This document shows positions 52,083-60,922 of a DNA stretch of 64,000 nucleotides, piece by piece (the stretch's first letter is position 1; each line of letters begins with the position of its first letter). Location of the stretch: contig DAOUDK010000014.1 of assembly GCA_034431315.1 (NCBI GenBank), positions 1 through 64,000 of the forward strand, given 5' to 3'. The position numbers and the translations under genes are program-made. The notes below the pieces were generated by a model, which saw only the letters and a list, made by a program, of their open reading frames with translations, had not been told where the DNA came from and made no database searches. The stretch is from JAUWOY01 sp034431315 (GTDB taxonomy: Bacteria > Chloroflexota > Anaerolineae > VGOG01).

Positions 52083-53765
52083 ATGAGAGTACTCGTCGTT
52101 GGACTCGACGGTGCGACCTTTGATTTGATTCGCCCCTGGGCGGCCGCGGGTCACCTGCCTGCTCTGGCTCGCCTGATGCAGCAGGGGATTCACGGCGAAC
52201 TCAGGTCCACCATGCCGCCAGTCACCTCCCCCGCCTGGCCCTCGTTCATGACGGGCATGAACCCAGGCAAGCACGGGGTGTTCGACTTCATCCGCAGCCG
52301 CCGTGGCGATAGCCCCGGCGGTTTCGACATGGTTAACGCTTCCCACATCGCCGCCAGGCCCCTTTGGCAGCTTCTGTCGGAGGCGGGGCGGCGGGTGGGG
52401 GTGGTCGGTGTGCCCGTGACCTATCCGCCCCGCCCCGTCAACGGCTTCATGATCTCAGGCATCTTGTCTCCCAGACACGCGGAGATTGCCTATCCTCCCG
52501 GTTTGCTGAGGCGTTACGAGGATGAGTTAGGCCCCTATCGCATCAGCCCTGCTGTGCAATACGCTGATGGGGACGAGGAGGCGTTCGTGGCCGACCTGCT
52601 GGCGCTGATGGAGCAGCGGGCCCGCTACGCGCTGCGCCTGATGCGGGACTACGAATGGGACTTCTTCATGGTGCACTTCGTGGCCCTCGATGCCGCCCAG
52701 CACGCCCTCTGGAAGTTCGTTGACCCCACCCACCCTCGCTATGACCCGCACTCGGAAGTGGAAACGGCGGCGGGGCAGCGCTACGGCGATTCGCTGCGGA
52801 CGCTCTATCAGAAGGCGGATGCCATCCTGGCCCGGCTGTGGGAGCAGACAGGCCCGGACGATGTGCTGCTGGTGATGTCGGATCACGGCTTCGGGCCGCT
52901 GCACGGCACGGTGAATCTCAACAACTTCCTGCTGCAGCGAGGGTTTCTGTGCCTGAAGCGGGACGTGGCGACCCGCCTGCGTTACGCGCTCTTTCGCCAC
53001 GGCATCACGCCCAGCGCGGCCTACGCTCTGCTGGTGAAGCTGGGCCTGCAGGACGTGGTGGTCAAGGTCAGCAAGCGGGCGCGCAATGCCATCGTGGGGC
53101 GCTTCCTGTCCTTTTCCGCCGTGGATTGGTCGCGCACGCAGGCTTACGCCATGGGGCACGTGGGCCAGGTCTTCATCAACCTGCGCGGCCGCGACCCACA
53201 CGGCTGCGTGCCGCCCGAGGAGTACGAAGCGGTGCGCCAGCGGGTCGCCGACGCGCTGCGGGAGCTTGAGCATCCACAATTCGGCCGTCCGTTGGTGGAT
53301 GAGATCATCTTCAAGGAGCAGGTGTACCAGGGGCCGTACGCCGAGCGGGGGGCCGACTTGTTGCCGGTCATGGACGGTTTTCGCTACATCGCCTTCCCAC
53401 TGTTCGCCAGCAATGCGCAGCTCGTGACCCCACAGGTGCGGGGGGATTCCGGCTGTCACCGGCTGCATGGCATCCTGTTGGCCGACGGGCCGGCGGTGCG
53501 GCAGGGGATAGAGCTGGACGGCGCGCGGATCATTGATTTGGCCCCGACGATTCTCTACCGCATGGGGCTGCCTGTGCCTGGCGATATGGATGGCTGCGTG
53601 CTGACGGAGATGTTCGAGCCGGCCTTCGTCCGCGCTACCCCCCTGCAACAGACAGAGGCCGAGGCGGGGGAGCCGACGGCGGATCGTCGCCCGGAGCACG
53701 AATTGCTGCCGGAGGAACGGGCGGAGATCGAGGCCCGCCTGCGCAGCCTGGGCTACCTTGAGTGA
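52083..53765 (+). CDS. Alkaline phosphatase superfamily / type I phosphodiesterase protein
   Basis: 560 aa. Metal/nucleophile region 'LVVGLDGATFDLIRPWAAAG' and 'PPVTSPAWPSFMTGMNPGKH' (Thr/Ser nucleophile in TSPAWPS), later 'VLLVMSDHGFGPLHGTVNLN' (metal Asp-His) and 'DSGCHRLHGILLADGPAV'. It is the large group of sugar/phospho-modifying enzymes found in archaea and Chloroflexota. Its substrate is unknown; the lipid-linked sugar machinery downstream suggests a glycolipid or phosphoglycan. Confidence 0.87.
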   Translation: MRVLVVGLDGATFDLIRPWAAAGHLPALARLMQQGIHGELRSTMPPVTSPAWPSFMTGMNPGKHGVFDFIRSRRGDSPGGFDMVNASHIAARPLWQLLSEAGRRVGVVGVPVTYPPRPVNGFMISGILSPRHAEIAYPPGLLRRYEDELGPYRISPAVQYADGDEEAFVADLLALMEQRARYALRLMRDYEWDFFMVHFVALDAAQHALWKFVDPTHPRYDPHSEVETAAGQRYGDSLRTLYQKADAILARLWEQTGPDDVLLVMSDHGFGPLHGTVNLNNFLLQRGFLCLKRDVATRLRYALFRHGITPSAAYALLVKLGLQDVVVKVSKRARNAIVGRFLSFSAVDWSRTQAYAMGHVGQVFINLRGRDPHGCVPPEEYEAVRQRVADALRELEHPQFGRPLVDEIIFKEQVYQGPYAERGADLLPVMDGFRYIAFPLFASNAQLVTPQVRGDSGCHRLHGILLADGPAVRQGIELDGARIIDLAPTILYRMGLPVPGDMDGCVLTEMFEPAFVRATPLQQTEAEAGEPTADRRPEHELLPEERAEIEARLRSLGYLE

Positions 53766-53811
53766 GGGGGCGCATTTCAGTTCTGGGGCAGATTTAGGGA
53801 AACGGACGGTG

Positions 53812-53892
53812 TGTCATTGCGAGGAGCGGTTTTTGCGACGAAGCAATCCCCAGCCTGGTGGGAGATTGCTTCGCCTTCGGCTCGCAATGACA
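53812..53892. repeat. 81-bp miniature inverted-repeat element
   Basis: Perfect 12-bp ends TGTCATTGCGAG and CTCGCAATGACA enclose a second inner pair (CGAAGCAATC / GATTGCTTCG). It separates the phosphatase gene from the flippase-like gene and would be read as a false N-terminal extension of the latter. It resembles a well-known class of short repeats in bacterial genomes. Confidence 0.85.
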
Positions 53893-53954
53893 ACAAAAGC
53901 CTACTTGTCCCCAAATTAAAATGCACCAGCGAGGGGGCGGAGTTGACGGAAAGG

Positions 53955-54926
53955 ATGCAAGTTGCCGTGGCTGAAGGCACGACATTGGCCTCAACCTGGC
54001 GCGGGCTTTGGCGCTGGCTGCGACCCCTCTTCGGACTAGGGTTGCTGGCCTTTCTGCTCTGGCGGGTGGACTGGCAGGAGTTGACACGCATCGTGAGCCA
54101 GGCCAGCGTGGGGTACGTCGGGGTGGCGCTGCTCATCGAACTGTTCAACGTGATGCCACGGGGCTTGCGTTGGCGCGCGCTGCTAGTTACCCAGGGGACG
54201 CGGGAGCCTTTCCTGCGCCTTCTTGCCATTTACCTGGTGGGCAGCTTCTTCAACAATTTCCTGCCCAGTAACGTGGGCGGCGACAGCGTGCGCATGCTGC
54301 GCCTGGGCCAACTCACCGGCCGCGGGGCGGACGCTGCCTCCTCCGTGCTGGTAGAGCGGCTGTGCGGGTTGTTGGCCGTGCTGTTGATGGGGGTGGCGGC
54401 GGTGCTGAGCAACTGGCAGTTGGCGTCGGCAGGGAGGATCGGCTTCCTCGTGCTGGGGACGTTCGTCGTCTTCGTCCTGGGGATGCTGTTGCTGTCCAAC
54501 CTGCGGCGGGTGCGCTCCTGGGCCGATCGCTTGACCGTTCCGTGGTTGGCCACTCTGATCGGCAAGCTAGGCAAGCTGTACGACTCGATCTACGCTTTTC
54601 GCAGCCACAGGCGCGTGCTGCTGGTGGTGCTGGCTTTCTCGTTACTCTTTCGGTTGGGGAGCGTGTTCAGTCTGTACGTGCAATCGTTGGCCTTGCACGT
54701 GCCCATCTCCTTCATCTGGCTGATGATGGCCTTCTCCCTCATCGCCGTGGCGAACTCGCTGCCGCTCTCGCTGAACGCCATCGGCATCCAGGAGGGGGCC
54801 TACGTCTTCTTCTTCGGCTTGGCAGGGATCGCTGCCCCGCAGGCGCTGGCGCTGGCGCTGCTGTCACGGGGTTTGAGGCTGGTGGTCAGCCTGGTGGGTG
54901 GGGTGATCTATTTGCTGGGAAAGTGA
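53955..54926 (+). CDS. Flippase-like integral membrane protein (UPF0104 / lysylphosphatidylglycerol synthase TM)
   Basis: About 323 aa from ATG MQVAVAEGTTLASTW; a TTG four codons earlier has a better-spaced ribosome site and may be the real start. About eight hydrophobic helices and the family stretch 'VGSFFNNFLPSNVGGDSVRM' with 'LVERLCGLLAVLLMG' and 'LPLSLNAIGIQEGAYVFFFG'. Members lie in glycolipid and polysaccharide clusters. It overlaps the next gene by 4 bases. Confidence 0.85.
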   Translation: MQVAVAEGTTLASTWRGLWRWLRPLFGLGLLAFLLWRVDWQELTRIVSQASVGYVGVALLIELFNVMPRGLRWRALLVTQGTREPFLRLLAIYLVGSFFNNFLPSNVGGDSVRMLRLGQLTGRGADAASSVLVERLCGLLAVLLMGVAAVLSNWQLASAGRIGFLVLGTFVVFVLGMLLLSNLRRVRSWADRLTVPWLATLIGKLGKLYDSIYAFRSHRRVLLVVLAFSLLFRLGSVFSLYVQSLALHVPISFIWLMMAFSLIAVANSLPLSLNAIGIQEGAYVFFFGLAGIAAPQALALALLSRGLRLVVSLVGGVIYLLGK

Positions 54927-57532
54927 GGGATTGGAGGTTGGAGGTTGGAAGTTGGAAGTTGGAGGATGTCACGCACCGTTTGGGTGGCGTTTTTCTCAGA
55001 AATATTTACCGACAGCGCGAAGCAATCCTGGTGCTGCTGGCCTATGGTTTGCTGACGGTGGTGATGACTTGGCCGCTCGTCGCTCGACTGGGGACGCACC
55101 TGCCAGGAATCGGGAATGACCTGTGGACTCATCAGTGGACTTTCTGGTGGGTGAAACAATCGCTCTTGGAAGGGCATAGCCCATTTTATACCGATCTTCT
55201 GTTCCACCCTCAGGGTGTGTCGCTGGCCTATCATAACATTGCCTGGCTCAACATCGCTGCCTGGTTGCCTTTGCAGGCGGTTGTGGGGGGATTGGCTGCC
55301 TATAGCTTGGTTTTCATCGCCTTCCTCGCTCTGAATGGCTTCACGATGTACTTGCTGGCCCGCGAATTGACGGGCTCGCCGCCAGCGGCCTTCATCGGCG
55401 GGTTAGTCTACGGTTTCTGGCCCTATACTTTGTCTCATTACGACCACCCGAACATGGTCGTTGTGTGCTGGCTCCCCCTGGTGCTTCTTTACCTGCACCG
55501 CACTCTGGAGGGAGGACGGAGGCGCGATGCGTTGCTGGCGGGCCTCTTCCTGGCCCTGACGGGATTGACTCGCTGGCAGCTACTGATCATGGGAGGGGTG
55601 GTCGTCGGTTTGTATGTGCTCTATCGCTTGTTGAGCAAGAGGTCCTGTCGGACCCGGCGTACTCTGGGGTTGCTGATGCTGACGGGGCTTGTTGCAGGAA
55701 CACTGCTGGTCCCCCTGGCGCTCCCCATGGTTAGCGCTCAGTTAACCCGGGCCTATCCGGATGACATCTTCATTGACGAGCAGGACTGGGGGCAGACCGA
55801 TGTGTTGGCCTACGTGCTGCCCAGCCGCTACCATCCCCTGTGGGGTGATGCGGCCTTCCGGCTTTACCAGAACTTCATCGTCAACAAGGTCTACGTCGCT
55901 TTTCTTGGATACACGACCATTGCTCTGGCGGTCGCTGGCGCTGCCAAGGACTGGCGGCGGGCTCGTTTCTGGGTGTTGGCGGCAGTGGTGTACGTCGCCC
56001 TGGCCCTTGGCCCCCAGCTTCGGGTCAATGGCCAGCTCTACCCCCAGGCGCCAATGCCCTACCGGTTGATAGGCGATCTGTTCTTCGTTCGCATCCTGCG
56101 CAAACCAGACCGCTTCAACGTATTCCTGGCGCTCCCGGTGGGGATGTTGGTGTCACTGGGTATGGCGGCTTTGCTGCGTCCTGAGCTTGCCGAAGGGCTG
56201 CGCCGATGGCCTTTCCACCGCAAGTCGGCCGTAGCGGTAGCCCTGGTAGGCATAGCAGGAGTGTTGATTCTCGGTGAATATTGCCCTGTCCCCTACACCA
56301 CTGTGCCTGCCGTTACCCCTGCTTGGTACAGCCAACTGGCTCTGGAACCCGGCCGTTTCGCCGTGCTGGATCTACCGATGCAGATTCAGACCGTTGACAA
56401 ACGATACATGTTCTACCAGATCACTCACGGCAAACCGCTGGTCGAGGGCCGTGTTGCCCGTCTGCCCCGGGAGGCTTTCGCTTTCGTGGATAGCGTTCCT
56501 GTGCTGCAGGAGCTACGCCAGGTCAACGTCATGGATCCAGATTTGATGGACGTATCCCATCAATTGCGTCTCCTGGCCGAAGCCGACGTTCGCTACATCA
56601 TCTTCCACAAGAAATTCATCGCCCCGGAGCAACTGGCTGCCTGCCAGGACTGGCTGACCTTTGAGCCGTGTCACGAGGATACAGATTTGATCGTCTACCG
56701 CACCGATCCGCGTCTGGGGCGCGATTTCGTCCTGGATTATGATCTGACCGATGGAATCGGCCTCATCCAAGCCACCTTCACGCCGACCAGTACGACTCAG
56801 GACGGTCTGGTCCAGGTGGATGCCCGTTGGGGAAGTGTGACTGCTCCTGACCAGAATTTCGACATTTGTCTGAGCCTGACCAGCATCGCTGGCGAGGTAG
56901 CCCAATCGCGCTGCGAAACGCTCTCCCCGACTTGGCCCACGTCCCGATGGGACGCAGATGAGGTGGTGCGCAGTGCCTATGCCCTCCAGGTGAACCCTTT
57001 CTTGGAGGCAGGGACTTATACCTTGACCCTGACTTTAGCTGATGGTTACGGCAGAGCGGTGGGGAATCCGGCTTCCCTGGGCTCGCTACGGGTAGAGGCA
57101 TTGCCTCGCGTTTTCGTCACGCCACAACCGACGCATCCGTTGCAGGTGGTCTGGGGAGATGTGATCCTTCTACGCGGATATGACCTGCAATTATCCGTCG
57201 AGTTGCTGGAGTTGACCCTCTATTGGCAAGCTCAGCGGAGAATGGGCAGTTCATACAAGGTCTTTGTGCACCTCGTTGACGCGGCAACGGGAGATATCGT
57301 CGGCCAGGATGATGCCGTGCCTCGCCGCTGGGCGTATCCTACCAACTGGTGGGAGCGCGGTGAGGTGGTCGAGGATACGATCCCTCTGTCGCTAAATGGA
57401 GTGCCCCCAGGGCGATACCGTCTGGTGCTTGGCTTGTATGACCAGGGTACGGGGGAGCGACTGCCAGCCTACTCTGCCGAAGGCGAACGGTATCCTGACG
57501 ATGTTGTCCCCCTGACCACAGTGCAGCATTGA
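54923..57532 (+). CDS. Large membrane glycosyltransferase-like protein (GT39/PMT-like)
   Basis: 869 aa if begun at the GTG that overlaps the previous stop codon by 4 bases; the first about 25 residues are encoded by a repeated GGAAGTTGGA word, so the true start may be a later TTG. Many hydrophobic helices from about 20 to 440 are followed by a soluble C-terminal half with beta-sandwich features ('GDVILLRGYDLQLS', 'LVDAATGDIVGQDDAVP'). Family features: 'GIGNDLWTHQWTFWWVKQSL' and 'RKPDRFNVFLALPVGMLVSLG'. It probably transfers a sugar from a polyprenyl donor outside the membrane (inference). An in-frame dispersed repeat encodes 'RPELAEGLR'. Confidence 0.75.
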   Translation: MRDWRLEVGSWKLEDVTHRLGGVFLRNIYRQREAILVLLAYGLLTVVMTWPLVARLGTHLPGIGNDLWTHQWTFWWVKQSLLEGHSPFYTDLLFHPQGVSLAYHNIAWLNIAAWLPLQAVVGGLAAYSLVFIAFLALNGFTMYLLARELTGSPPAAFIGGLVYGFWPYTLSHYDHPNMVVVCWLPLVLLYLHRTLEGGRRRDALLAGLFLALTGLTRWQLLIMGGVVVGLYVLYRLLSKRSCRTRRTLGLLMLTGLVAGTLLVPLALPMVSAQLTRAYPDDIFIDEQDWGQTDVLAYVLPSRYHPLWGDAAFRLYQNFIVNKVYVAFLGYTTIALAVAGAAKDWRRARFWVLAAVVYVALALGPQLRVNGQLYPQAPMPYRLIGDLFFVRILRKPDRFNVFLALPVGMLVSLGMAALLRPELAEGLRRWPFHRKSAVAVALVGIAGVLILGEYCPVPYTTVPAVTPAWYSQLALEPGRFAVLDLPMQIQTVDKRYMFYQITHGKPLVEGRVARLPREAFAFVDSVPVLQELRQVNVMDPDLMDVSHQLRLLAEADVRYIIFHKKFIAPEQLAACQDWLTFEPCHEDTDLIVYRTDPRLGRDFVLDYDLTDGIGLIQATFTPTSTTQDGLVQVDARWGSVTAPDQNFDICLSLTSIAGEVAQSRCETLSPTWPTSRWDADEVVRSAYALQVNPFLEAGTYTLTLTLADGYGRAVGNPASLGSLRVEALPRVFVTPQPTHPLQVVWGDVILLRGYDLQLSVELLELTLYWQAQRRMGSSYKVFVHLVDAATGDIVGQDDAVPRRWAYPTNWWERGEVVEDTIPLSLNGVPPGRYRLVLGLYDQGTGERLPAYSAEGERYPDDVVPLTTVQH

Positions 57533-57622
57533 AATGAGGAATGTTGATGAGTAATGAGGTAATGGGTAACAAGCCAGCCAGGATTTGCACCGTGAATGTA
57601 CTAAGTCTCAGTAGATCCAATT

Positions 57623-57655
57623 TTGCTTGGCTTGGATTGCCAGATCCAAGCCAAG
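57623..57655. repeat. Inverted repeat in the fmt-operon/glpK gap
   Basis: CTTGGCTTGGAT and ATCCAAGCCAAG pair perfectly over a 6-base loop. The outer words TCAGTAGATCCAA and TTGGATCCACTGA form a second, imperfect pair. The gap 57533-57760 holds these repeats and no gene that I can see. Confidence 0.55.
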
Positions 57656-57760
57656 GGCGGGGATTTGGCAATCCTCTTGGAGCGTTTTTGGATCCACTGA
57701 GTCTATCGAAATCAATCCCTCTTACCTGGTAACGATGTCTTGCGCAAGCAACATCTCCAT

Positions 57761-57789
57761 TTGACAAGTGGTTTTGTTTATGCTAAAAT
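57761..57789 (+). promoter_or_regulatory. Sigma70-type promoter of glpK
   Basis: TTGACA, 17-base spacer, TAAAAT on the plus strand, close to consensus, about 95 bases before the glpK ATG. Confidence 0.8.
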
Positions 57790-57807
57790 CACGAGCCCCA
57801 AAATGAC

Positions 57808-57865
57808 GGATACACGCCCGCCTCACGTTCTGTGGGGCAGGCGTTGTCATAATAAAGTTGACAGA
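57808..57865 (+). promoter_or_regulatory. glpK leader: hairpin and TGTCA/TGACA inverted repeat
   Basis: The leader has a hairpin of about 13 bp starting ACGCCCGCC and ending GGCAGGCGT. A 5-base inverted repeat TGTCA-n9-TGACA follows, about 20 bases before the ATG. It could be a regulator's site; nothing here proves it. Confidence 0.35.
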
Positions 57866-57885
57866 ATGAAAAGGAGTGGACTATT

Positions 57886-59400
57886 ATGGTCACGAGATAC
57901 GCCGCCGCAGTAGACCAGGGAACCACCGGAACCAGGTTCATGATCTTCGACCAAACGGGCCAGCCGGTCTCTGTGGCCTATGAAGAACACCAGCAGATCT
58001 ACCCCCAGCCCGGTTGGGTGGAGCACGACCCGCTGGAGATCTGGGCGAAGACCCAGAAGGTGATCAGGGGTGCTATGGAGAAGGGCGGGGTCAAGGCCGA
58101 GGAGATCGCAGGCATCGGGGTCACCAACCAGCGGGAGACCACCATCGTCTGGGATCCCAAGACTGGCCAGCCCTACTACAACGCCATCGTCTGGCAGTGC
58201 ACCCGCACCCGCGACATCTGCCAGCAACTCATTGACGACGGCTTCGAGCCCTACGTCAAGGAGAACACCGGCCTGGTCAGCGCCACCTACTTCTCCGGGC
58301 CCAAGATCAAGTGGATCCTGGACAATGTCGAGGGCGTGAGGGAGAAGGCTGAAAAGGGCGAGGCTCTCTTTGGCAACATTGACACCTGGTGCTTATGGTG
58401 GCTGACCGGCGGCCCCGACGGCGGCACGCACGTCACCGATTACACCAACGCCGCGCGCACCATGCTCATGAACCTCAAGACCCTGGACTGGGACCAGGAG
58501 ATGCTCGACTATCTGGGCATCCCGCGCCAGATGCTGCCGGGAATCAGACCATCCAGCGACAGGGAATTCTATGGCTTGACCCCCCAGGGCGGGCCGGTGG
58601 GCGGGGAGGCGCCCGTGTGCGGCGACCTGGGCGACCAGCAAGCCGCGCTGGTGGGCCAGACCTGCTACGGCGTGGGCGAGGCCAAGAACACCTACGGCAC
58701 CGGCTGCTTCATGCTGCTGAACACCGGCCGCGAGATCGTCTCCTCGCCCAGCGGGCTGCTGACCACCGTGGCCTATGGCGTGGAGGAGGGCCAGGCCACC
58801 TACGCTCTGGAGGGCTCCATCGCCATCACCGGCGCGGCTATTCAGTGGCTGCGGGACAACCTGAAGATAATCGAGAACGCAGCGGAGACGGAGCGGATTG
58901 CTGAGGAGGTCGGGGACGCTGGCGGCATCTACTTCGTGCCCGCTTTCTCTGGGCTTTTCGCTCCCTATTGGGACATGTACGCTCGTGGCGTCATCGTCGG
59001 CCTGACCCGCTATGTCCGCCGGGAGCACCTGGTGCACGCCACTCTGGAGTCTATCTGCTACCAGACCAAGGACGTCCTGGAGGCCATGCGGAAGGACTCC
59101 GGCGTCGAGCTCACCGCCCTCAAAGTGGATGGTGGGGCGGTGAAGAACAACTACCTGATGCAACTGCAGGCCGACATCCTGGGCGTAGAGGTGATTCGCC
59201 CTACCGTTGATGAGACCACGGCCCTGGGCGCCGCCTACGCCGCAGGGCTGGCCACCGGCTTCTGGGGGAGCCTGGAGGACCTGCGGGCCAACTGGGGCAT
59301 TGATCGTGTCTTCAAACCCCGGTGGGACGAAGCCCGGCGGGAGGAAGCTTACGCCGGTTGGAAGCGAGCCGTGGAGCGGGCCCGGGGCTGGGTGCAGTAA
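57886..59400 (+). CDS. glpK: Glycerol kinase
   Basis: 504 aa, the usual length. FGGY motifs: 'VDQGTTGTRFMIFDQTGQPV', 'GIGVTNQRETTIVWDPKTG', 'GDLGDQQAALVGQ', 'AKNTYGTGCFMLLNTG' and 'LKVDGGAVKNNYLMQLQADI'. It phosphorylates glycerol to glycerol-3-phosphate. No glpF or glpD is in the window. AAAGGAG lies before the ATG. Confidence 0.95.
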   Translation: MVTRYAAAVDQGTTGTRFMIFDQTGQPVSVAYEEHQQIYPQPGWVEHDPLEIWAKTQKVIRGAMEKGGVKAEEIAGIGVTNQRETTIVWDPKTGQPYYNAIVWQCTRTRDICQQLIDDGFEPYVKENTGLVSATYFSGPKIKWILDNVEGVREKAEKGEALFGNIDTWCLWWLTGGPDGGTHVTDYTNAARTMLMNLKTLDWDQEMLDYLGIPRQMLPGIRPSSDREFYGLTPQGGPVGGEAPVCGDLGDQQAALVGQTCYGVGEAKNTYGTGCFMLLNTGREIVSSPSGLLTTVAYGVEEGQATYALEGSIAITGAAIQWLRDNLKIIENAAETERIAEEVGDAGGIYFVPAFSGLFAPYWDMYARGVIVGLTRYVRREHLVHATLESICYQTKDVLEAMRKDSGVELTALKVDGGAVKNNYLMQLQADILGVEVIRPTVDETTALGAAYAAGLATGFWGSLEDLRANWGIDRVFKPRWDEARREEAYAGWKRAVERARGWVQ

Positions 59401-59524
59401 CTGGCTTGACATGTCAGATTTCATCCGCAAAGACGGCCAATGTGATTGGTCTCGGCCTGAGCACAGTTGAACGGCCTGCTACCTCAGCGATGACGAACCG
59501 CTACGCAAGCCTCCTTTTCCCTGT
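59401..59524. other. Gap after glpK, nothing recognised
   Basis: Holds a TGACATGTCA palindrome at 59407-59416 and no gene or clear terminator. Confidence 0.4.
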
Positions 59525-59553
59525 TTGACATTTCCTCAAAACGGGTGTATAAT
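59525..59553 (+). promoter_or_regulatory. Sigma70-type promoter of the ROK operon
   Basis: TTGACA, 17-base spacer, TATAAT, a consensus promoter about 130 bases upstream of the ROK gene. The leader then includes a repeated ACACGCAATACG word. Confidence 0.82.
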
Positions 59554-59682
59554 AACCACGCCTTTAATTTTTCCTCTTGATTAATTAATTCCTGATACGC
59601 AACACGCAATACGTTCACGCTGCGTTTTCCGTTATCTTCCCGGCGCTAACAACATGTCCCAACAAACCTCGGAGCATACCCG

Positions 59683-60918
59683 GTGGTCATCAGACAAACC
59701 CTCATCGGCAGTAGCCCCAGTACGGTTAAATCGCACAATCTGAGCACTGTCCTTCTCGCACTCCTCCGACACGAGCACATCTCCCGAGTCCGCCTCGCTG
59801 AAATGACTGGCCTCTCCACGACTACCATCACCAACCTGGTGAACGAGTTCTTGGAGCAGGGCGTTGTTGTTGAAGAGGGGACGGAGAAGCCAGGGCGTCG
59901 GCGAAGGGTCGGTCGGCCCCGCACGTTGCTGCGATTGGTGCCGGACGCCCGGTGTGCTGTTGGTATTCACATTGGCGTTGGCAGCGTTCGCGTGGGAGTG
60001 GCCGACTTGCGCGCTCACCTCCTGAGTCGTCGTTCACTGGCTCACCCCTTGGAAAGGACACCTGAAGAGGTACTGACAGAAGTAGTCGCGTTGGTCAACG
60101 AGGCCATTACCCAGAGTGGTGTTAATCCCGAGGACGTGGTTGGGGTAGGGGTGGGTGCTTCTGGCTTGGTCAACCCGCAGACTGGGGTCAACGTAGTGGC
60201 GCCCAACTTGGGCTGGCGCGATGTGCCGATGCGGGATTGGTTTACCGAACACCTGGGGCTACCGGTTTGCGTAGACAATAACGTCCGTGCGATGGCTTTG
60301 GGTGAGGCTCTGTTTGGTGCAGGGCAAAACGTTCTTGTGTTGGCCTTTGTCTATGCTCGCATCGGCGTGGGTTCAGGTCTAGTGGTAGATGGTCAGCTCT
60401 ACCGTGGCAGCGGTGCCGGTGCAGGAGAGATCGGTCATACGACCATCGTCCCCGACGGTGGGGAACTGTGTCGCTGCGGCAACACCGGCTGCCTGGAGAC
60501 CCTGGTATCGGAGCCCGCCATCGTGCGCATGGCACAGGAATTGGCCGAGCAGGACCGGCAGGGCATCCTGGCGACCCACCTGCAACATACAGAGGGGACG
60601 ACTATCGAACGAATCTTCGCTGCAGCCCGCGCCGGCGACACGGCCACTCGCACCATGCTCGAAGAACGAGCTCGCTACATGGGGATTGCCCTGGCAAACC
60701 TGATCAACATCCTCAATCCGGAACTGATCGTGCTGGGAGGGATCTTCGCTCAGGCTCCGGACCTGCTCATGCCAGCTATCGAAGCAACGATGCGCCAGCG
60801 GGCCTTCGCTAATCTAGGCGAACGAGTGCAGTTGCAGACGGCCAGCTTTGGCCGAGAGGCCGGTGTGATTGGGGCTGCTGCCCTGGCTTTGAACGCTTTC
60901 TTCTACCAGCAGGAATGA
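59683..60918 (+). CDS. ROK-family transcriptional regulator
   Basis: 411 aa from a GTG start without a clear ribosome site. The N-terminal winged helix is 'NLSTVLLALLRHEHISRVRL' then 'AEMTGLSTTTITNLVNEFLE' and a basic wing 'KPGRRRRVGRPRT'. The ROK domain has the zinc motif 'GHTTIVPDGGELCRCGNTGC'. These are NagC/XylR-type repressors that respond to a sugar or sugar phosphate. It directly precedes a sugar-isomerase-fold gene, so it probably controls this cluster. Confidence 0.9.
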   Translation: MVIRQTLIGSSPSTVKSHNLSTVLLALLRHEHISRVRLAEMTGLSTTTITNLVNEFLEQGVVVEEGTEKPGRRRRVGRPRTLLRLVPDARCAVGIHIGVGSVRVGVADLRAHLLSRRSLAHPLERTPEEVLTEVVALVNEAITQSGVNPEDVVGVGVGASGLVNPQTGVNVVAPNLGWRDVPMRDWFTEHLGLPVCVDNNVRAMALGEALFGAGQNVLVLAFVYARIGVGSGLVVDGQLYRGSGAGAGEIGHTTIVPDGGELCRCGNTGCLETLVSEPAIVRMAQELAEQDRQGILATHLQHTEGTTIERIFAAARAGDTATRTMLEERARYMGIALANLINILNPELIVLGGIFAQAPDLLMPAIEATMRQRAFANLGERVQLQTASFGREAGVIGAAALALNAFFYQQE

Positions 60919-60922
60919 TGTG

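Noticed and set aside
54362..54922. Upstream extension of the membrane glycosyltransferase-like gene
   Set aside because: This part overlaps the flippase-like gene in another frame and is Arg/Gly-rich, so it is not translated.
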